Shown here: positions 47,160 through 56,331 of the stretch, piece by piece | How positions within the stretch are numbered: position 1 is the first letter of the stretch | How the letters are laid out: every line of letters begins with the position of its first letter | DNA from: Bacillus sp. ISL-55 | Lineage (GTDB): Bacteria; Bacillota; Bacilli; Bacillales; Cytobacillaceae | Direction of reading: 5' to 3' | Length of the DNA: 64,000 bases | Assembly: GCF_018613155.1 (NCBI RefSeq) | Contig: NZ_JAGGQU010000016.1 | Coordinates: forward strand, 1-64,000 | The notes under the pieces: generated by a model | The model's database searches: none | Seen by the model: the letters and a program-made list of their open reading frames with translations, nothing else | Told to the model about the DNA's origin: nothing | Translations under genes and position numbers: made by a program

Positions 47160-47402
47160 TTATTTCTGGCGGTTCTTCTCATTCAGTTCTTTCACTTCTG
47201 CGATCACGTTCTTGATTTGATCCTTGGCTTCCGGGTATTCTGCATTCCAGTGCTTAGCCAGAGGAGGCATCGACTTGGCGATATGGCTGTATACTATCCA
47301 AGTTTTTACCTTCTCGACATTCTCAGCGGAACCTTCGCCAACCAAAAGCTCTGTGTATTTTTCCAGCAATCCATTTATTTGTTCTGTAAAATTTTTGTCC
47401 AT
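47160..47402 (-). CDS. yusU: DUF2573 family protein (YusU)
   Basis: An 80-residue helical soluble protein starting MDKNFTEQINGLLEKYTELL. ATG at 47402 has GGAG 9 bases upstream. It is the last gene of the iron-siderophore operon. DUF2573 has no known function; its fixed place next to yusV in B. subtilis suggests a link to iron uptake. Confidence 0.85.
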   Translation of the reverse strand: MDKNFTEQINGLLEKYTELLVGEGSAENVEKVKTWIVYSHIAKSMPPLAKHWNAEYPEAKDQIKNVIAEVKELNEKNRQK

Positions 47403-47417
47403 TTCCACACTCTCCAT

Positions 47418-48179
47418 TTACATTCCGCAAGTTCGCGGACAGGTTTTGCAGTAACTGCCTTTTTCTTTGAGCAAGTAGCTGAAACAGCAGGTTTTTCGGA
47501 TTCTGATATAGGAATCGCTCTCTTCCTGATAGACAGGGTCACTATAATATCTTGCAATTGGATTGTTATTATAGCGTCCAAACAGCTTTCCAGGAGCATG
47601 GTTGACGAGAAAAGAAAAGTCTTCTGACGCCCGCGCCTTCACCTCATGGTCCTCAGTTTGGCTTAGGATTTTTTCATAGAGCCAGAAAATATAGACAGCA
47701 ACATTTTCCCATAGAATCAACTTTGAGATTTTCGCAGATTTCGAGATTGCCTCCATAACTGGAAATAGATTATCCACAAATAAATGCCTTACTGCTTCCG
47801 TTCGCCACACTAAACGCTCCCCGGCCGGACACACCTCGGCGGTTTTATTTTTCAGATAAAAGTCTGGCAGCCAAAGTCCATCCTTAATGGCGTCAGCAAG
47901 AATAATATTTTCCGGTGATACATCCAGCTTTTTGTTAAAAGCACTCATACTATACAAATAGAGGACTGCTAGAAAAGCGTGCCTTTTCATAAAAACAGAT
48001 GCTGCCGTCTTAAGGTCAGGAGCTTTTAGCCCTACATTGAACCTTTTCAAGTAAACGCCCATCGTCGCTGCCTCTATGAAAGGCCGGAAATCAATCTGCA
48101 CATCCTTTTCAGGTTCTGCAACCACGAAACGATAGTTCGCAAGAATATCTATTTCAATTTGGGTTAGTTCAGTTCTCAT
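47418..48179 (-). CDS. FhuF-like ferric-siderophore reductase
   Basis: A 253-residue soluble protein. The C-terminal cysteine motif (RIRKTCCFSYLLKEKGSYC then TCP) matches the 2Fe-2S site C-C-x10-C-x2-C of FhuF-type reductases, here with CC and CKTCP. Such proteins release iron from siderophores by reduction in the cytoplasm. Its ATG overlaps the ATPase stop, so it is coupled to uptake. No counterpart sits in the B. subtilis yusV locus as I recall. Confidence 0.85.
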   Translation of the reverse strand: MRTELTQIEIDILANYRFVVAEPEKDVQIDFRPFIEAATMGVYLKRFNVGLKAPDLKTAASVFMKRHAFLAVLYLYSMSAFNKKLDVSPENIILADAIKDGLWLPDFYLKNKTAEVCPAGERLVWRTEAVRHLFVDNLFPVMEAISKSAKISKLILWENVAVYIFWLYEKILSQTEDHEVKARASEDFSFLVNHAPGKLFGRYNNNPIARYYSDPVYQEESDSYIRIRKTCCFSYLLKEKGSYCKTCPRTCGM

Positions 48180-48997
48180 GTTGGTGCTCCCACTTTATCT
48201 CTAAGGATTCGGCGCCCTTTTCCATGCGGAATGCATAGTGGTGTGCCGAACAGCGGATCGATCGTCACTTCACAATCCATTCCGAAGACATACTTTACAA
48301 GACCGCAGTTAATGACAACTTCCGGCTTTCCCTGGTCAAAAATCTTCTGGTCCTTTATCGCCACAATGTTATGTGCATACCTGCAGGCAAGATTCAGGTC
48401 ATGTAAAACCATGACAATCGTCCGGCCTTCATTTTCATTCAATTCATACAGTAAATCAAGAATCTCAATTTGATGAGTCATATCCAGATAGGTTGTCGGT
48501 TCATCCAGCAGGATGATATCGGTATCCTGGGCAAGGGTCATCGCAATCCAGGCACGCTGGCGCTGTCCCCCGGACAACGAGTCGACTGTACGGTCCTTGA
48601 GATGATCGATGCCTGTTGCCTTTAACGCATCGTATACACTCTTTTCATCCTCTTCCGACCATTGCTTCAGCCAGGTCTGGTAGGGATACCTGCCCTGTTT
48701 TACAAGCTGCAGGACCGTCAAGCCTTCTGGCGCTGAGGGAGATTGGGGAAGGATGGCCATTTTACGGGCAACTTCCTTAGTTGACAATTTTGCGATAGAC
48801 TCGCCTTCAAGCAGGATTGACCCGTCCCTCGGCTTGAGCAGTCTTGCGATCGAGCGCAGCAAGGTCGATTTTCCGCAGCCATTTCCTCCGATAAAAACAG
48901 TGATCTCGCCTTTAGGAATTTGTATATCTAATTCATTTATAATAATCGAATCTCCATAGGAGAGCGTCAGTTTTTCCGTTTCGATTGCCTGAGACAT
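48176..48997 (-). CDS. yusV: Iron-siderophore ABC transporter ATPase (YusV-like)
   Basis: A 273-residue ATPase with Walker A FIGGNGCGKSTLL, signature LSGGQRQRAWIAMTLAQ and Walker B IILLDEPTTYLD. It is a FecE/FhuC-type subunit for the two FecCD permeases upstream. Start taken at 48997 (MSQAIETEK) with AAAGGGG 7 bases upstream. In B. subtilis YusV serves hydroxamate uptake with YfiYZ/YfhA. Confidence 0.92.
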   Translation of the reverse strand: MSQAIETEKLTLSYGDSIIINELDIQIPKGEITVFIGGNGCGKSTLLRSIARLLKPRDGSILLEGESIAKLSTKEVARKMAILPQSPSAPEGLTVLQLVKQGRYPYQTWLKQWSEEDEKSVYDALKATGIDHLKDRTVDSLSGGQRQRAWIAMTLAQDTDIILLDEPTTYLDMTHQIEILDLLYELNENEGRTIVMVLHDLNLACRYAHNIVAIKDQKIFDQGKPEVVINCGLVKYVFGMDCEVTIDPLFGTPLCIPHGKGRRILRDKVGAPT

Positions 48998-49021
48998 GTC
49001 CATTCCCCTTTCTCTTCAGCT

Positions 49022-50077
49022 TTAAGTATTACGTGTCTTGAATAGCAGGTAGACAAAATACGGGGCCCCAATGCCTGCGGTGAAAACACCCGCCGGGACT
49101 TCTAGTGGTGAAAACATTGTCCGCCCAATCAAATCAGCAAGCATGACAAGGATTCCGCCAATCAAAGCAGATACTGGCAACAGAGCACCGAATGTTGAAC
49201 CGACAAGTCTCCTGGCCATATGCGGGGCCATCAGGCCGACGAAACCAATGCCGCCGGCAAAGGCAACTGAGCTGGCTATAAGTGCAGTGCTGACAAGCAA
49301 TAGTGCAAACCGCTGCCGCTGGACATGGCCACCGACCCCTGTTGCTATATCTTCCCCTAATTCCTGTACATTCACGTTCCTGGCAAAGATAAAGGCAATC
49401 AGGAGCATAATGACGGTCCAGGGTACGAGCACCGCTACATTTGCCCATGTCGAGCCATAAACCGTACCCGTGATCCAGATATTCGCCTGACTGGCCCGAT
49501 AGATCGGCCCCATGATCATCATAAGTGTCGTCAACGCCTGCATCATGGCCGAAATCCCTATACCAATTAATACGAGCCTCACAGGCGAGACGCCATTTTT
49601 CCAGGAAAGGAAATAAACCAGGAATGCTACGATTGCGGCACCTGCAAATGCGGCAACAGGCATCCATTCTATACTTACTGTCAGAGCATTATTATCATCA
49701 CTAAAAATAGCTAAAAAACCTACAACCGCTACCGCTGCCCCACCAGTGATTCCCAAAATATCCGGTGAAGCAAGCGGATTCCGGATCATCCCCTGCAAAA
49801 GTCCACCGGCGACAGCCAAACTGATCCCAACCATCAGAGCAACGATAATTCTGGGAAGGCGGAACGATTGAACGACCAATCTCTCCATATCGCTTCCCCC
49901 GCCGAAAAAAACAGCAAGTACGCTTATTGGGCTTATATCCATATCGCCCAGGCCGGTACTGATGACAAACACGGCAAATGCTGTAACGAGCAGGCCCAGA
50001 AAAATCACCGCTGCTTTTTTATCAATCAAAAAAGAGATTTTATCTTTAAAAAGTCTTAAACTTCTGTACTGGCTCAT
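49022..50077 (-). CDS. FecCD-family siderophore permease (YfhA-like)
   Basis: A 351-residue permease with about ten membrane segments and the FecCD motifs GISLAVAGGLLQGMIRNPLA and GFVGLMAPHMARRLVG. It pairs with the upstream permease as a heterodimer. Its ATG overlaps the previous stop by 4 bases. Confidence 0.93.
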   Translation of the reverse strand: MSQYRSLRLFKDKISFLIDKKAAVIFLGLLVTAFAVFVISTGLGDMDISPISVLAVFFGGGSDMERLVVQSFRLPRIIVALMVGISLAVAGGLLQGMIRNPLASPDILGITGGAAVAVVGFLAIFSDDNNALTVSIEWMPVAAFAGAAIVAFLVYFLSWKNGVSPVRLVLIGIGISAMMQALTTLMMIMGPIYRASQANIWITGTVYGSTWANVAVLVPWTVIMLLIAFIFARNVNVQELGEDIATGVGGHVQRQRFALLLVSTALIASSVAFAGGIGFVGLMAPHMARRLVGSTFGALLPVSALIGGILVMLADLIGRTMFSPLEVPAGVFTAGIGAPYFVYLLFKTRNT

Positions 50078-51078
50078 TTTCCGTTGAACCCCTTTCTCGC
50101 GATATAAATGAAAAATGGAGTTCCAATCATCGCCGTCATGACACCTACAGGGATTTCCTGCGGCATCAGCACATATCGGGCAGCGATATCCGCTGCCAAT
50201 AACAGCATCCCTCCGAAAATCGCAGAGAAAGGAATGACCCAGCGGTGATCAATGCCAACCACAGCCCTTGTCAAATGCGGGATCACAATCCCGATAAAAC
50301 CAATTGGGCCAGCAACAGCGACAGCCCCACCCGATAAAAGAACGATGATGATGCCGGTGCCAAGCTTGACGAAACCAGTATTCAAACCAAGTCCCTTTGC
50401 CACATCCTCGCCCATTGACAAGATGTTCATTTTAGAAGAAATCAAAACAGCTGCAATCCAGCCGATCGCTAAATATGGGAGGACTCCAATGAGCGTCTCC
50501 AGCTTGCGGCCCTGTACAGAGCCCGCGAGCCAGTATAAAACCTGCTCTAGAGCAGCTTCATCCAGTACGAGCAAGCCCTGGGTGAACGAAGAAAACATCG
50601 CAGTCATCGCTGCTCCTGCAAGTGTCAATTTCATCGGTGTCAATCCTTCACGGCCTGCCGAGCCAATCACATAGACACTGACTGCTGCAAGTGCGGCACC
50701 CAAAAAGGAGATCCATGCGAACGCCTGGAGGCTCCCAACTGAAAAAATCGTCACCGCTACTACCACCGCGAAACCAGCTCCTGCATTCACGCCAAAAATA
50801 CCTGGTGATGCGAGCGGATTTTTCGTCAATGTCTGCATTAAGACACCCGCAATCGCAAGGCTTGCTCCTACAGCAGCAGCAATCAGTGCCCGAGGAAGGC
50901 GAACTGATTGAATAATAATATGTTCATTTGAACCGTCATAATTCGTAAAGGCATCATACGCCGTTACCCATGATGTGTCTGTATAACCGTAAACGATGCT
51001 GGCGCATATTAAAAATAAAACGAATAAGATTGCAATCACTAAACCGATCAATCTTTGGCCATTGGTTTTAAGCAGCAT
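50074..51078 (-). CDS. FecCD-family siderophore permease (YfiZ-like)
   Basis: A 334-residue permease with motifs GASLAIAGVLMQTLTKNPLA and GFIGIVIPHLTRAVVG. It is first in the leftward operon, behind a Fur box and divergent from the binding-protein gene. AAAGGTT precedes the ATG. Confidence 0.93.
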   Translation of the reverse strand: MLLKTNGQRLIGLVIAILFVLFLICASIVYGYTDTSWVTAYDAFTNYDGSNEHIIIQSVRLPRALIAAAVGASLAIAGVLMQTLTKNPLASPGIFGVNAGAGFAVVVAVTIFSVGSLQAFAWISFLGAALAAVSVYVIGSAGREGLTPMKLTLAGAAMTAMFSSFTQGLLVLDEAALEQVLYWLAGSVQGRKLETLIGVLPYLAIGWIAAVLISSKMNILSMGEDVAKGLGLNTGFVKLGTGIIIVLLSGGAVAVAGPIGFIGIVIPHLTRAVVGIDHRWVIPFSAIFGGMLLLAADIAARYVLMPQEIPVGVMTAMIGTPFFIYIARKGFNGK

Positions 51079-51392
51079 GATGATTTAACCTTTCTTTTTG
51101 AAAACTTCTTTGTAATATTTGTTGCTGTCTCAGACAAAATGATTAAAATGAAACTCATTTAAACAGATCAAGGACAACCTTTAAAACAACCATTTAAGTA
51201 TGTTGTTAATATTGTTTTTTACTTTACTTGAAATTTGATCCCTTTTCACTATGTCACCAGACAATTTCACAAAATCGTCAATGATGATGAAAATCATTAT
51301 CAATTAGTGTTGACATTAACTCCACTTGCATTTTATCATAAAGGAGCAGTAATTGAAAACGATTATCAATAACAATCTAGGAGGAAATACAT
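51079..51392. promoter_or_regulatory. Divergent siderophore promoter region with two Fur boxes
   Basis: TGAAAATCATTATCA (51288-51302) and TGAAAACGATTATCA (51354-51368) match the 7-1-7 Fur consensus TGATAATnATTATCA. The second overlaps the likely promoter of the binding-protein gene; the first lies mid-region and could serve either operon. No gene is present in the interval. Confidence 0.85.
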
Positions 51393-52355
51393 ATGAAAGT
51401 CTCAAAACACTTGCTGGCTCTTATCAGCATCTTCACCATCCTGCTTTTGGCGGCATGCGGTGCCAGTGAAGATGAATCTAAGAACACAGCTGAAGAACCA
51501 AAGGAAAAGGAAGAAAGCTATACAGTTGAACACGCCATGGGCACCACTACACTGGATAAGACTCCAGAGAAGGTTGTCGTCCTGACAAATGAAGGTACGG
51601 AAGCACTTCTTGAGCTGGGAGTTACTCCAGTTGGTGCAGTTCAGTCATGGACAGGCGACCCTTGGTATGACCATATCGCCGATGATATGAAGGATGTCGA
51701 GGTAGTTGGCGTCGAAAGCCAGGTTAACGTAGAAGCCATTGCAGCCCTAAAGCCTGACTTGATCATCGGCAATAAAATGCGCCAGGAAGATATTTTTGAA
51801 CAGCTTAAAGCTATCGCACCTACAGTGTTTGCAGAGGATCTTCGCGGAAACTGGAAAAACAACTTTGAACTTTATGCAAAAGCTGTAAACAAAGAAGAAA
51901 AGGGCAAGGAAGTACTTGCTGCTTATGATCAGCGAATCGAAGATCTAAAAGAAAAACTTGGTGATAAAGTAAATACGAAAGTTTCGATGGTTCGCTTCAT
52001 GGCTGGTGACGTACGTATTTACCACAAGGATTCATTCTCGGGCGTAATCCTGGAGCAAATCGGAATGGCTCGTCCTGAAAGCCAGGATAAAGAAGACTTT
52101 GCTGAAAAAGGTGTGACTAAGGAAAGAATTCCGGCAATGGACGGAGATGTCCTCTTCTACTTCACATATGATGAAGGCGACGGCAAAGCGACTGAAGTTG
52201 AAAAGGAATGGATCGAGGACCCGCTTTTCCAGAACCTTGTGGTAGCGAAAAAAGGTGAAGTCCACAAAGTTAATGATGCCATCTGGAATACAGCTGGCGG
52301 TGTTATGGCTGCTAATCTGATGCTGGATGACCTTGAAAAACATTTGTTGAAATAA
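51393..52355 (+). CDS. Siderophore ABC transporter substrate-binding lipoprotein (YfiY-like)
   Basis: A 320-residue lipoprotein. Signal peptide with lipobox LAAC; then a charged linker and a class III periplasmic-binding fold (VVVLTNEGTEALLELGVTPV, LKPDLIIGNKMRQEDIFEQL). It binds ferric siderophore outside the cell for the divergent permease operon. AGGAGG precedes the ATG. The siderophore is probably a hydroxamate by comparison with YfiY, not shown here. Confidence 0.92.
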   Translation: MKVSKHLLALISIFTILLLAACGASEDESKNTAEEPKEKEESYTVEHAMGTTTLDKTPEKVVVLTNEGTEALLELGVTPVGAVQSWTGDPWYDHIADDMKDVEVVGVESQVNVEAIAALKPDLIIGNKMRQEDIFEQLKAIAPTVFAEDLRGNWKNNFELYAKAVNKEEKGKEVLAAYDQRIEDLKEKLGDKVNTKVSMVRFMAGDVRIYHKDSFSGVILEQIGMARPESQDKEDFAEKGVTKERIPAMDGDVLFYFTYDEGDGKATEVEKEWIEDPLFQNLVVAKKGEVHKVNDAIWNTAGGVMAANLMLDDLEKHLLK

Positions 52356-52402
52356 AATCCCCCCAAGATTTTATTTAACTCTTCCCCACCCATAGATAAA
52401 AT

Positions 52403-52440
52403 GCACAGCCCCCGCAAACGATGATTTGCGGGGGCTGCTG
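52403..52440 (+). terminator. Terminator of siderophore-binding gene
   Basis: GCAGCCCCCGCAAA-type stem (CAGCCCCCGCAAA with TTTGCGGGGGCTG) is followed by CTGTTTT. Confidence 0.85.
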
Positions 52441-52564
52441 TTTTATACACCTCCTTTTCCTATATCACCTTCATCCATTCATCACTAAAATTGCGAAAAG
52501 AGTTTTCATAATCCTCCCATTTTCGGAAATGATAAGCGTAAATCCAGAATGGCGGAGATTGTAC

Positions 52565-54109
52565 ATGAGACAGTTATTCAAAAAAAAGCTAATGCAAGAA
52601 ATTGAAAAGGAAGCGGTCCGTCAAGATACTGAAGGACAAAAGCCAGGGCAATATCTCAATGAGCATGAATGGGAAAAAGCACTTTTAAAGTCACATGATT
52701 TTAAAAAGACTTTTTACGTGAATCAAAAATCAGGTAAAAAGTTCTGCTTTTCTTTCATGACTACTCTTGTAGACGAGAGCATCCTTCAGAACAATGCCCT
52801 TCCATATTTACTGGAAGGCGATTTCATTAAGATAGAAGATGTAAAAAAGCTGATCCCCATTGCTGATGTCCAGGTCTCTGATAACAATGAAGATATTGAG
52901 ACTAAATTGTTTAATGGTTACGTCCTTTTGACTCTGGAGGATGAAGAAAAATACTTTGCTTTTGTTGCTGCCCAAAAAGAGGTTGTCCGAAACGTTGCGC
53001 AGCCTGAGGTAGAGTTCAGTGTTATCGGTCCAAAGGAATCATTTGTGGAGTCCATGGACCATAACCTCAACATGATTCGTAAAAGAGTCCCTGTGAAAGA
53101 GCTGATCATCGAAAATTTCACAGTAGGTTCGATTTCTAAATCAGGTGTGGCAGTCCTGTATATTGATGGAATTACAAATAAAGAAAACGTCAATACTGTT
53201 GTACAGCGGGTCAAAGAGATTGAATTTGATGAAATTACGGATAGCTCCTATATCGTCCAGTTGATTTCAGATAACCAGAACTCTCCCTTTCCACAGCTGC
53301 TCGATACAGAAAGGCCCGACCGTATTGCAGCAATACTTGCGGAAGGTAAAGTCGCCATCCTTGTAGATGGTTCACCACACGCATTGATCGGGCCAACGAC
53401 CCTGGTTGAATTTTTCGGTTCATTCGAAGACTATTTCCTGAATTATTTATTGTCTTCTTTTTTCCGACTGATCCGTTTATTCGCAGTTGCGTTCTCGATC
53501 CTGATAACACCTATATATGTAGCAGCCTTGTCCTACCATTATGAATTAATCCCAAAGGACCTGCTAAGCACATTGATTACTTCAAGGCGGGAAATTCCGC
53601 TCCCTCCTATTCTTGAAGCATTGTTCCTTGAACTGACGATTGAACTATTGCGTGAGGCCGGAGCCCGCCTGCCTACCAAGGTCGGCCAGACGATCGGTAT
53701 CGTGGGTGGAATCGTAATCGGGACAGCATCCGTTGAAGCTGGCCTAACGAGTAACGTCCTGCTCATCATTGTCGCATTGGCAGCGTTGGCATCTTTTACA
53801 ACACCTGTATACCGGATGGGCAATACAATCAGGTTGCTGCGATTCCCCTTCCTGTTCTTAGCTGAGCTTTGGGGAATGCTTGGAATCGTCGTCGCCTTTT
53901 CGTTCCTCCTGACCCATCTGCTTAGACTAACATCATTGGGCAGGCCTTTCCTGGAGCCTTTGTATCCTCCAAGGGTAACGGATTTCAAAGATGCGATCAT
54001 TCGGTTCCCTTTTACAATGCAATATAACCGGCCACAATATTTGAGGACAGAAAACCCTGTCCGTTTCAGTGAAAAAAAAGCGAAGCAAAAGAAGGACATC
54101 GATGAATGA
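52565..54109 (+). CDS. Spore germinant receptor subunit A (GerA family)
   Basis: A 514-residue protein. The N-terminal half (about 1-280) is cytoplasmic and includes DHNLNMIRKRVPVKELIIEN. The C-terminal half has about five membrane segments and the family motif PKDLLSTLITSRREIPLPPI. Start at 52565 (MRQLFKKKLMQE) has GGAG 7 bases upstream. Together with the next two genes it forms an A-B-C receptor that senses nutrients in the spore inner membrane. The ligand cannot be told. Confidence 0.92.
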   Translation: MRQLFKKKLMQEIEKEAVRQDTEGQKPGQYLNEHEWEKALLKSHDFKKTFYVNQKSGKKFCFSFMTTLVDESILQNNALPYLLEGDFIKIEDVKKLIPIADVQVSDNNEDIETKLFNGYVLLTLEDEEKYFAFVAAQKEVVRNVAQPEVEFSVIGPKESFVESMDHNLNMIRKRVPVKELIIENFTVGSISKSGVAVLYIDGITNKENVNTVVQRVKEIEFDEITDSSYIVQLISDNQNSPFPQLLDTERPDRIAAILAEGKVAILVDGSPHALIGPTTLVEFFGSFEDYFLNYLLSSFFRLIRLFAVAFSILITPIYVAALSYHYELIPKDLLSTLITSRREIPLPPILEALFLELTIELLREAGARLPTKVGQTIGIVGGIVIGTASVEAGLTSNVLLIIVALAALASFTTPVYRMGNTIRLLRFPFLFLAELWGMLGIVVAFSFLLTHLLRLTSLGRPFLEPLYPPRVTDFKDAIIRFPFTMQYNRPQYLRTENPVRFSEKKAKQKKDIDE

Positions 54110-54128
54110 GCATTGGAGGTTTTGATGA

Positions 54129-55226
54129 ATGCAGCAGCCAGTACCTGAAAGATTGCAAGTTTCACCATTTCTCGTTCTCTACTTAATCATGTCCATGCAG
54201 ATTGGCATCGGGGTCCTTGGCTACCAGCGAATCATCGCGAAGGATGCTGGCTATGATGCATGGATATCGGTCATTGCTGCTGGCCTGAGTATCCATATTA
54301 TCATTTGGATGATTTATAAAATTTGCGGTACGGTTGATGGAGATATTGTTGCTGCCAATTCCTTTGTTTTCGGTAAAGTAATCGGCAATGCCTTAAGTTC
54401 TGTTTTTATCGTCTACCTGCTAATTTTTGCTTTGGCTGTCTTAAGGACATTTATTGAAGTCATTCAGGTATGGATGTTCCCAGAAATCAGTACTTTCTGG
54501 TACAGCCTTGTCTTTTTGCTTCTGTCTGTTTATATCGTATTTGGCGGTTTTCGGACCGTGACAGGTATTGCTTTTTTCTGTATAGTCCTGCCGAGCTATC
54601 TGCTGCTGACCTTCGGGTTCGCGCTCAAGTATGCAGAATTCAGGAATCTACTGCCAATTTTTGATCATTCTCTTAAAGAATTCGCTACTAGTGCATATAA
54701 CATGTCCCTTACCTATATCGGATTCGAAATACCCTTGTTTTTCTACCCTTTTATAAAAGATGCACCTAAGTCCCAGAAGTGGGCACATTTAGGGGTCTTT
54801 TTGACGACTATCATCTACACTGTCCTAGCAATTATTACTTTCACTTATTTTTCAGAAGCACAGCTGGCCAAATCCATCTGGGCCACACTAGAAATGTGGA
54901 AGATTGTCAGCATGCCATTTGTCGAGCGTTTTGAATATATCGGTATTGCCAACTGGAACTTGATTATCCTTCCAAATATCTGCATTGCACTTTGGGGAGG
55001 CAGCATGATTTTAAAGAGGGCATTTAAACTGCGCCAAAAGAAAGGCGTCATAGTATTAGCGCTGATCTGTCTGGTTGCCGTTTCCTTTTTTGATACTCGT
55101 GCGAAAATCAATCTTTTAAATGATTGGACTGCAAAAATTGGCTTCGCTGTTACCTATATTTATATCCCGATTTTATTTATCGCCACTTTGATTGCCAAGA
55201 AGGTGAAGAATAAAAATGAGAATTAG
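54129..55226 (+). CDS. Spore germinant receptor subunit B (GerB family)
   Basis: A 365-residue polytopic protein with about ten membrane segments, of the APC-like spore permease family (FLVLYLIMSMQIGIGVLGYQ near the start). B subunits are thought to bind the germinant. ATG at 54129 has GGAGG 9 bases upstream. It overlaps the C-subunit gene by 11 bases. Confidence 0.92.
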   Translation: MQQPVPERLQVSPFLVLYLIMSMQIGIGVLGYQRIIAKDAGYDAWISVIAAGLSIHIIIWMIYKICGTVDGDIVAANSFVFGKVIGNALSSVFIVYLLIFALAVLRTFIEVIQVWMFPEISTFWYSLVFLLLSVYIVFGGFRTVTGIAFFCIVLPSYLLLTFGFALKYAEFRNLLPIFDHSLKEFATSAYNMSLTYIGFEIPLFFYPFIKDAPKSQKWAHLGVFLTTIIYTVLAIITFTYFSEAQLAKSIWATLEMWKIVSMPFVERFEYIGIANWNLIILPNICIALWGGSMILKRAFKLRQKKGVIVLALICLVAVSFFDTRAKINLLNDWTAKIGFAVTYIYIPILFIATLIAKKVKNKNEN

Positions 55227-56283
55227 AAATTTTTTTCTAGTTTTAGCCGCAGTCATCACACTTTCAGGTTGTGTCGAAAAAGAAATCATTGATGATGTCA
55301 ATATCGAGATGGGCGTTGGCTATGATTTAGTTGAGAAAGACAAAATTGAAGGTACCGTCATGATTCCGATTTTCAATCCTGATAAGAAAATTGGCAATTT
55401 CACCTATTCCGCGACTGCCACGAGCAGCAGGGACCTGATTCAGGAAGTTCAGCGAAAATCAGCTCAGCCACTCGTAACTGGGTCATTGGAAATTGCTTTA
55501 TTCGGAGAAGACATTGCTAAAAAGGGAATTAGAGAGTTTACAGATGCATTCGAACGGGATGCAAGCATCGGTGCGAGGGTTTATTTTGCTGTCGCTGATG
55601 AGTCAGCAAAAAGCATCTTATCAGGGACATATGGCAACAGGGGGAACGCAATCCATTTATCCCAGCTGATTAAGCACAATATGGAAACACGCAATCTTCC
55701 AATTACAAACATGCACCTTTATTTATTTGACCTCTATCAGGAAGGAAGAGACCCCTACCTTCCTATTTTAAAAAAGGTAGAGCCCGAAATTATTGATATA
55801 GTCGGGATTGCATTATTTAAAGATGATAAACTCATGAGCGAACTCCCTCCAGAAAAAATGTTCTTCTTTAAGCTGCTTACAGACAAGTTTAGCGAAGGGG
55901 CATTTAAACTTGATGTCGGTAAGGAGAAAGTGGTAATAAAAGATTTGGAATCAAAACATAAAATCAAGCTGACGAAACGGGACCCCTATAGCCTTACCGT
56001 AGAGATCAAGATCAAAGGCCTGATTCGTGAATACACAGGAAATATTGTAACACCAGAGATTATTAAGAAGATTGAAAAAGAATTCGAAGCACATGTCAAC
56101 AAAGAATCCAGCACTATGATCAAGGATTTCCAGGAGCAGGGCATCGATCCCGTGGGATTTGGCGAGTTCATCAAAAGCAAGACAAGAGGCTTCGATTTTA
56201 AAAGATGGGAAGATGAATATAAGAATTTAACTGTCAATGTTAAAACTGATGTGATTATTACTGAGGTGGGTATTGTCGAGTAA
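55216..56283 (+). CDS. Spore germinant receptor subunit C (GerC lipoprotein)
   Basis: A 355-residue lipoprotein with signal peptide and lipobox LSGC at residues 16-19. The mature protein has the GerC domain pattern (GVGYDLVEKDKIEGTVMIPI, GSLEIALFGEDIAKKGI). It completes the A-B-C receptor operon. The order A-B-C and tight spacing suggest a forespore (sigma-G) operon, though no promoter was firmly identified. Confidence 0.92.
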   Translation: MRIRNFFLVLAAVITLSGCVEKEIIDDVNIEMGVGYDLVEKDKIEGTVMIPIFNPDKKIGNFTYSATATSSRDLIQEVQRKSAQPLVTGSLEIALFGEDIAKKGIREFTDAFERDASIGARVYFAVADESAKSILSGTYGNRGNAIHLSQLIKHNMETRNLPITNMHLYLFDLYQEGRDPYLPILKKVEPEIIDIVGIALFKDDKLMSELPPEKMFFFKLLTDKFSEGAFKLDVGKEKVVIKDLESKHKIKLTKRDPYSLTVEIKIKGLIREYTGNIVTPEIIKKIEKEFEAHVNKESSTMIKDFQEQGIDPVGFGEFIKSKTRGFDFKRWEDEYKNLTVNVKTDVIITEVGIVE

Positions 56284-56287
56284 ATCG

Positions 56288-56324
56288 AAATAGGGTGTCC
56301 CAAAATACTTTGGGACACCCTTTC
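56288..56324. terminator. Terminator of ger operon and rodA
   Basis: AGGGTGTCCCAAA is mirrored around 5 bases between convergent gene ends, with T on the plus side. Confidence 0.85.
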
Positions 56325-56331
56325 ATTTTGC

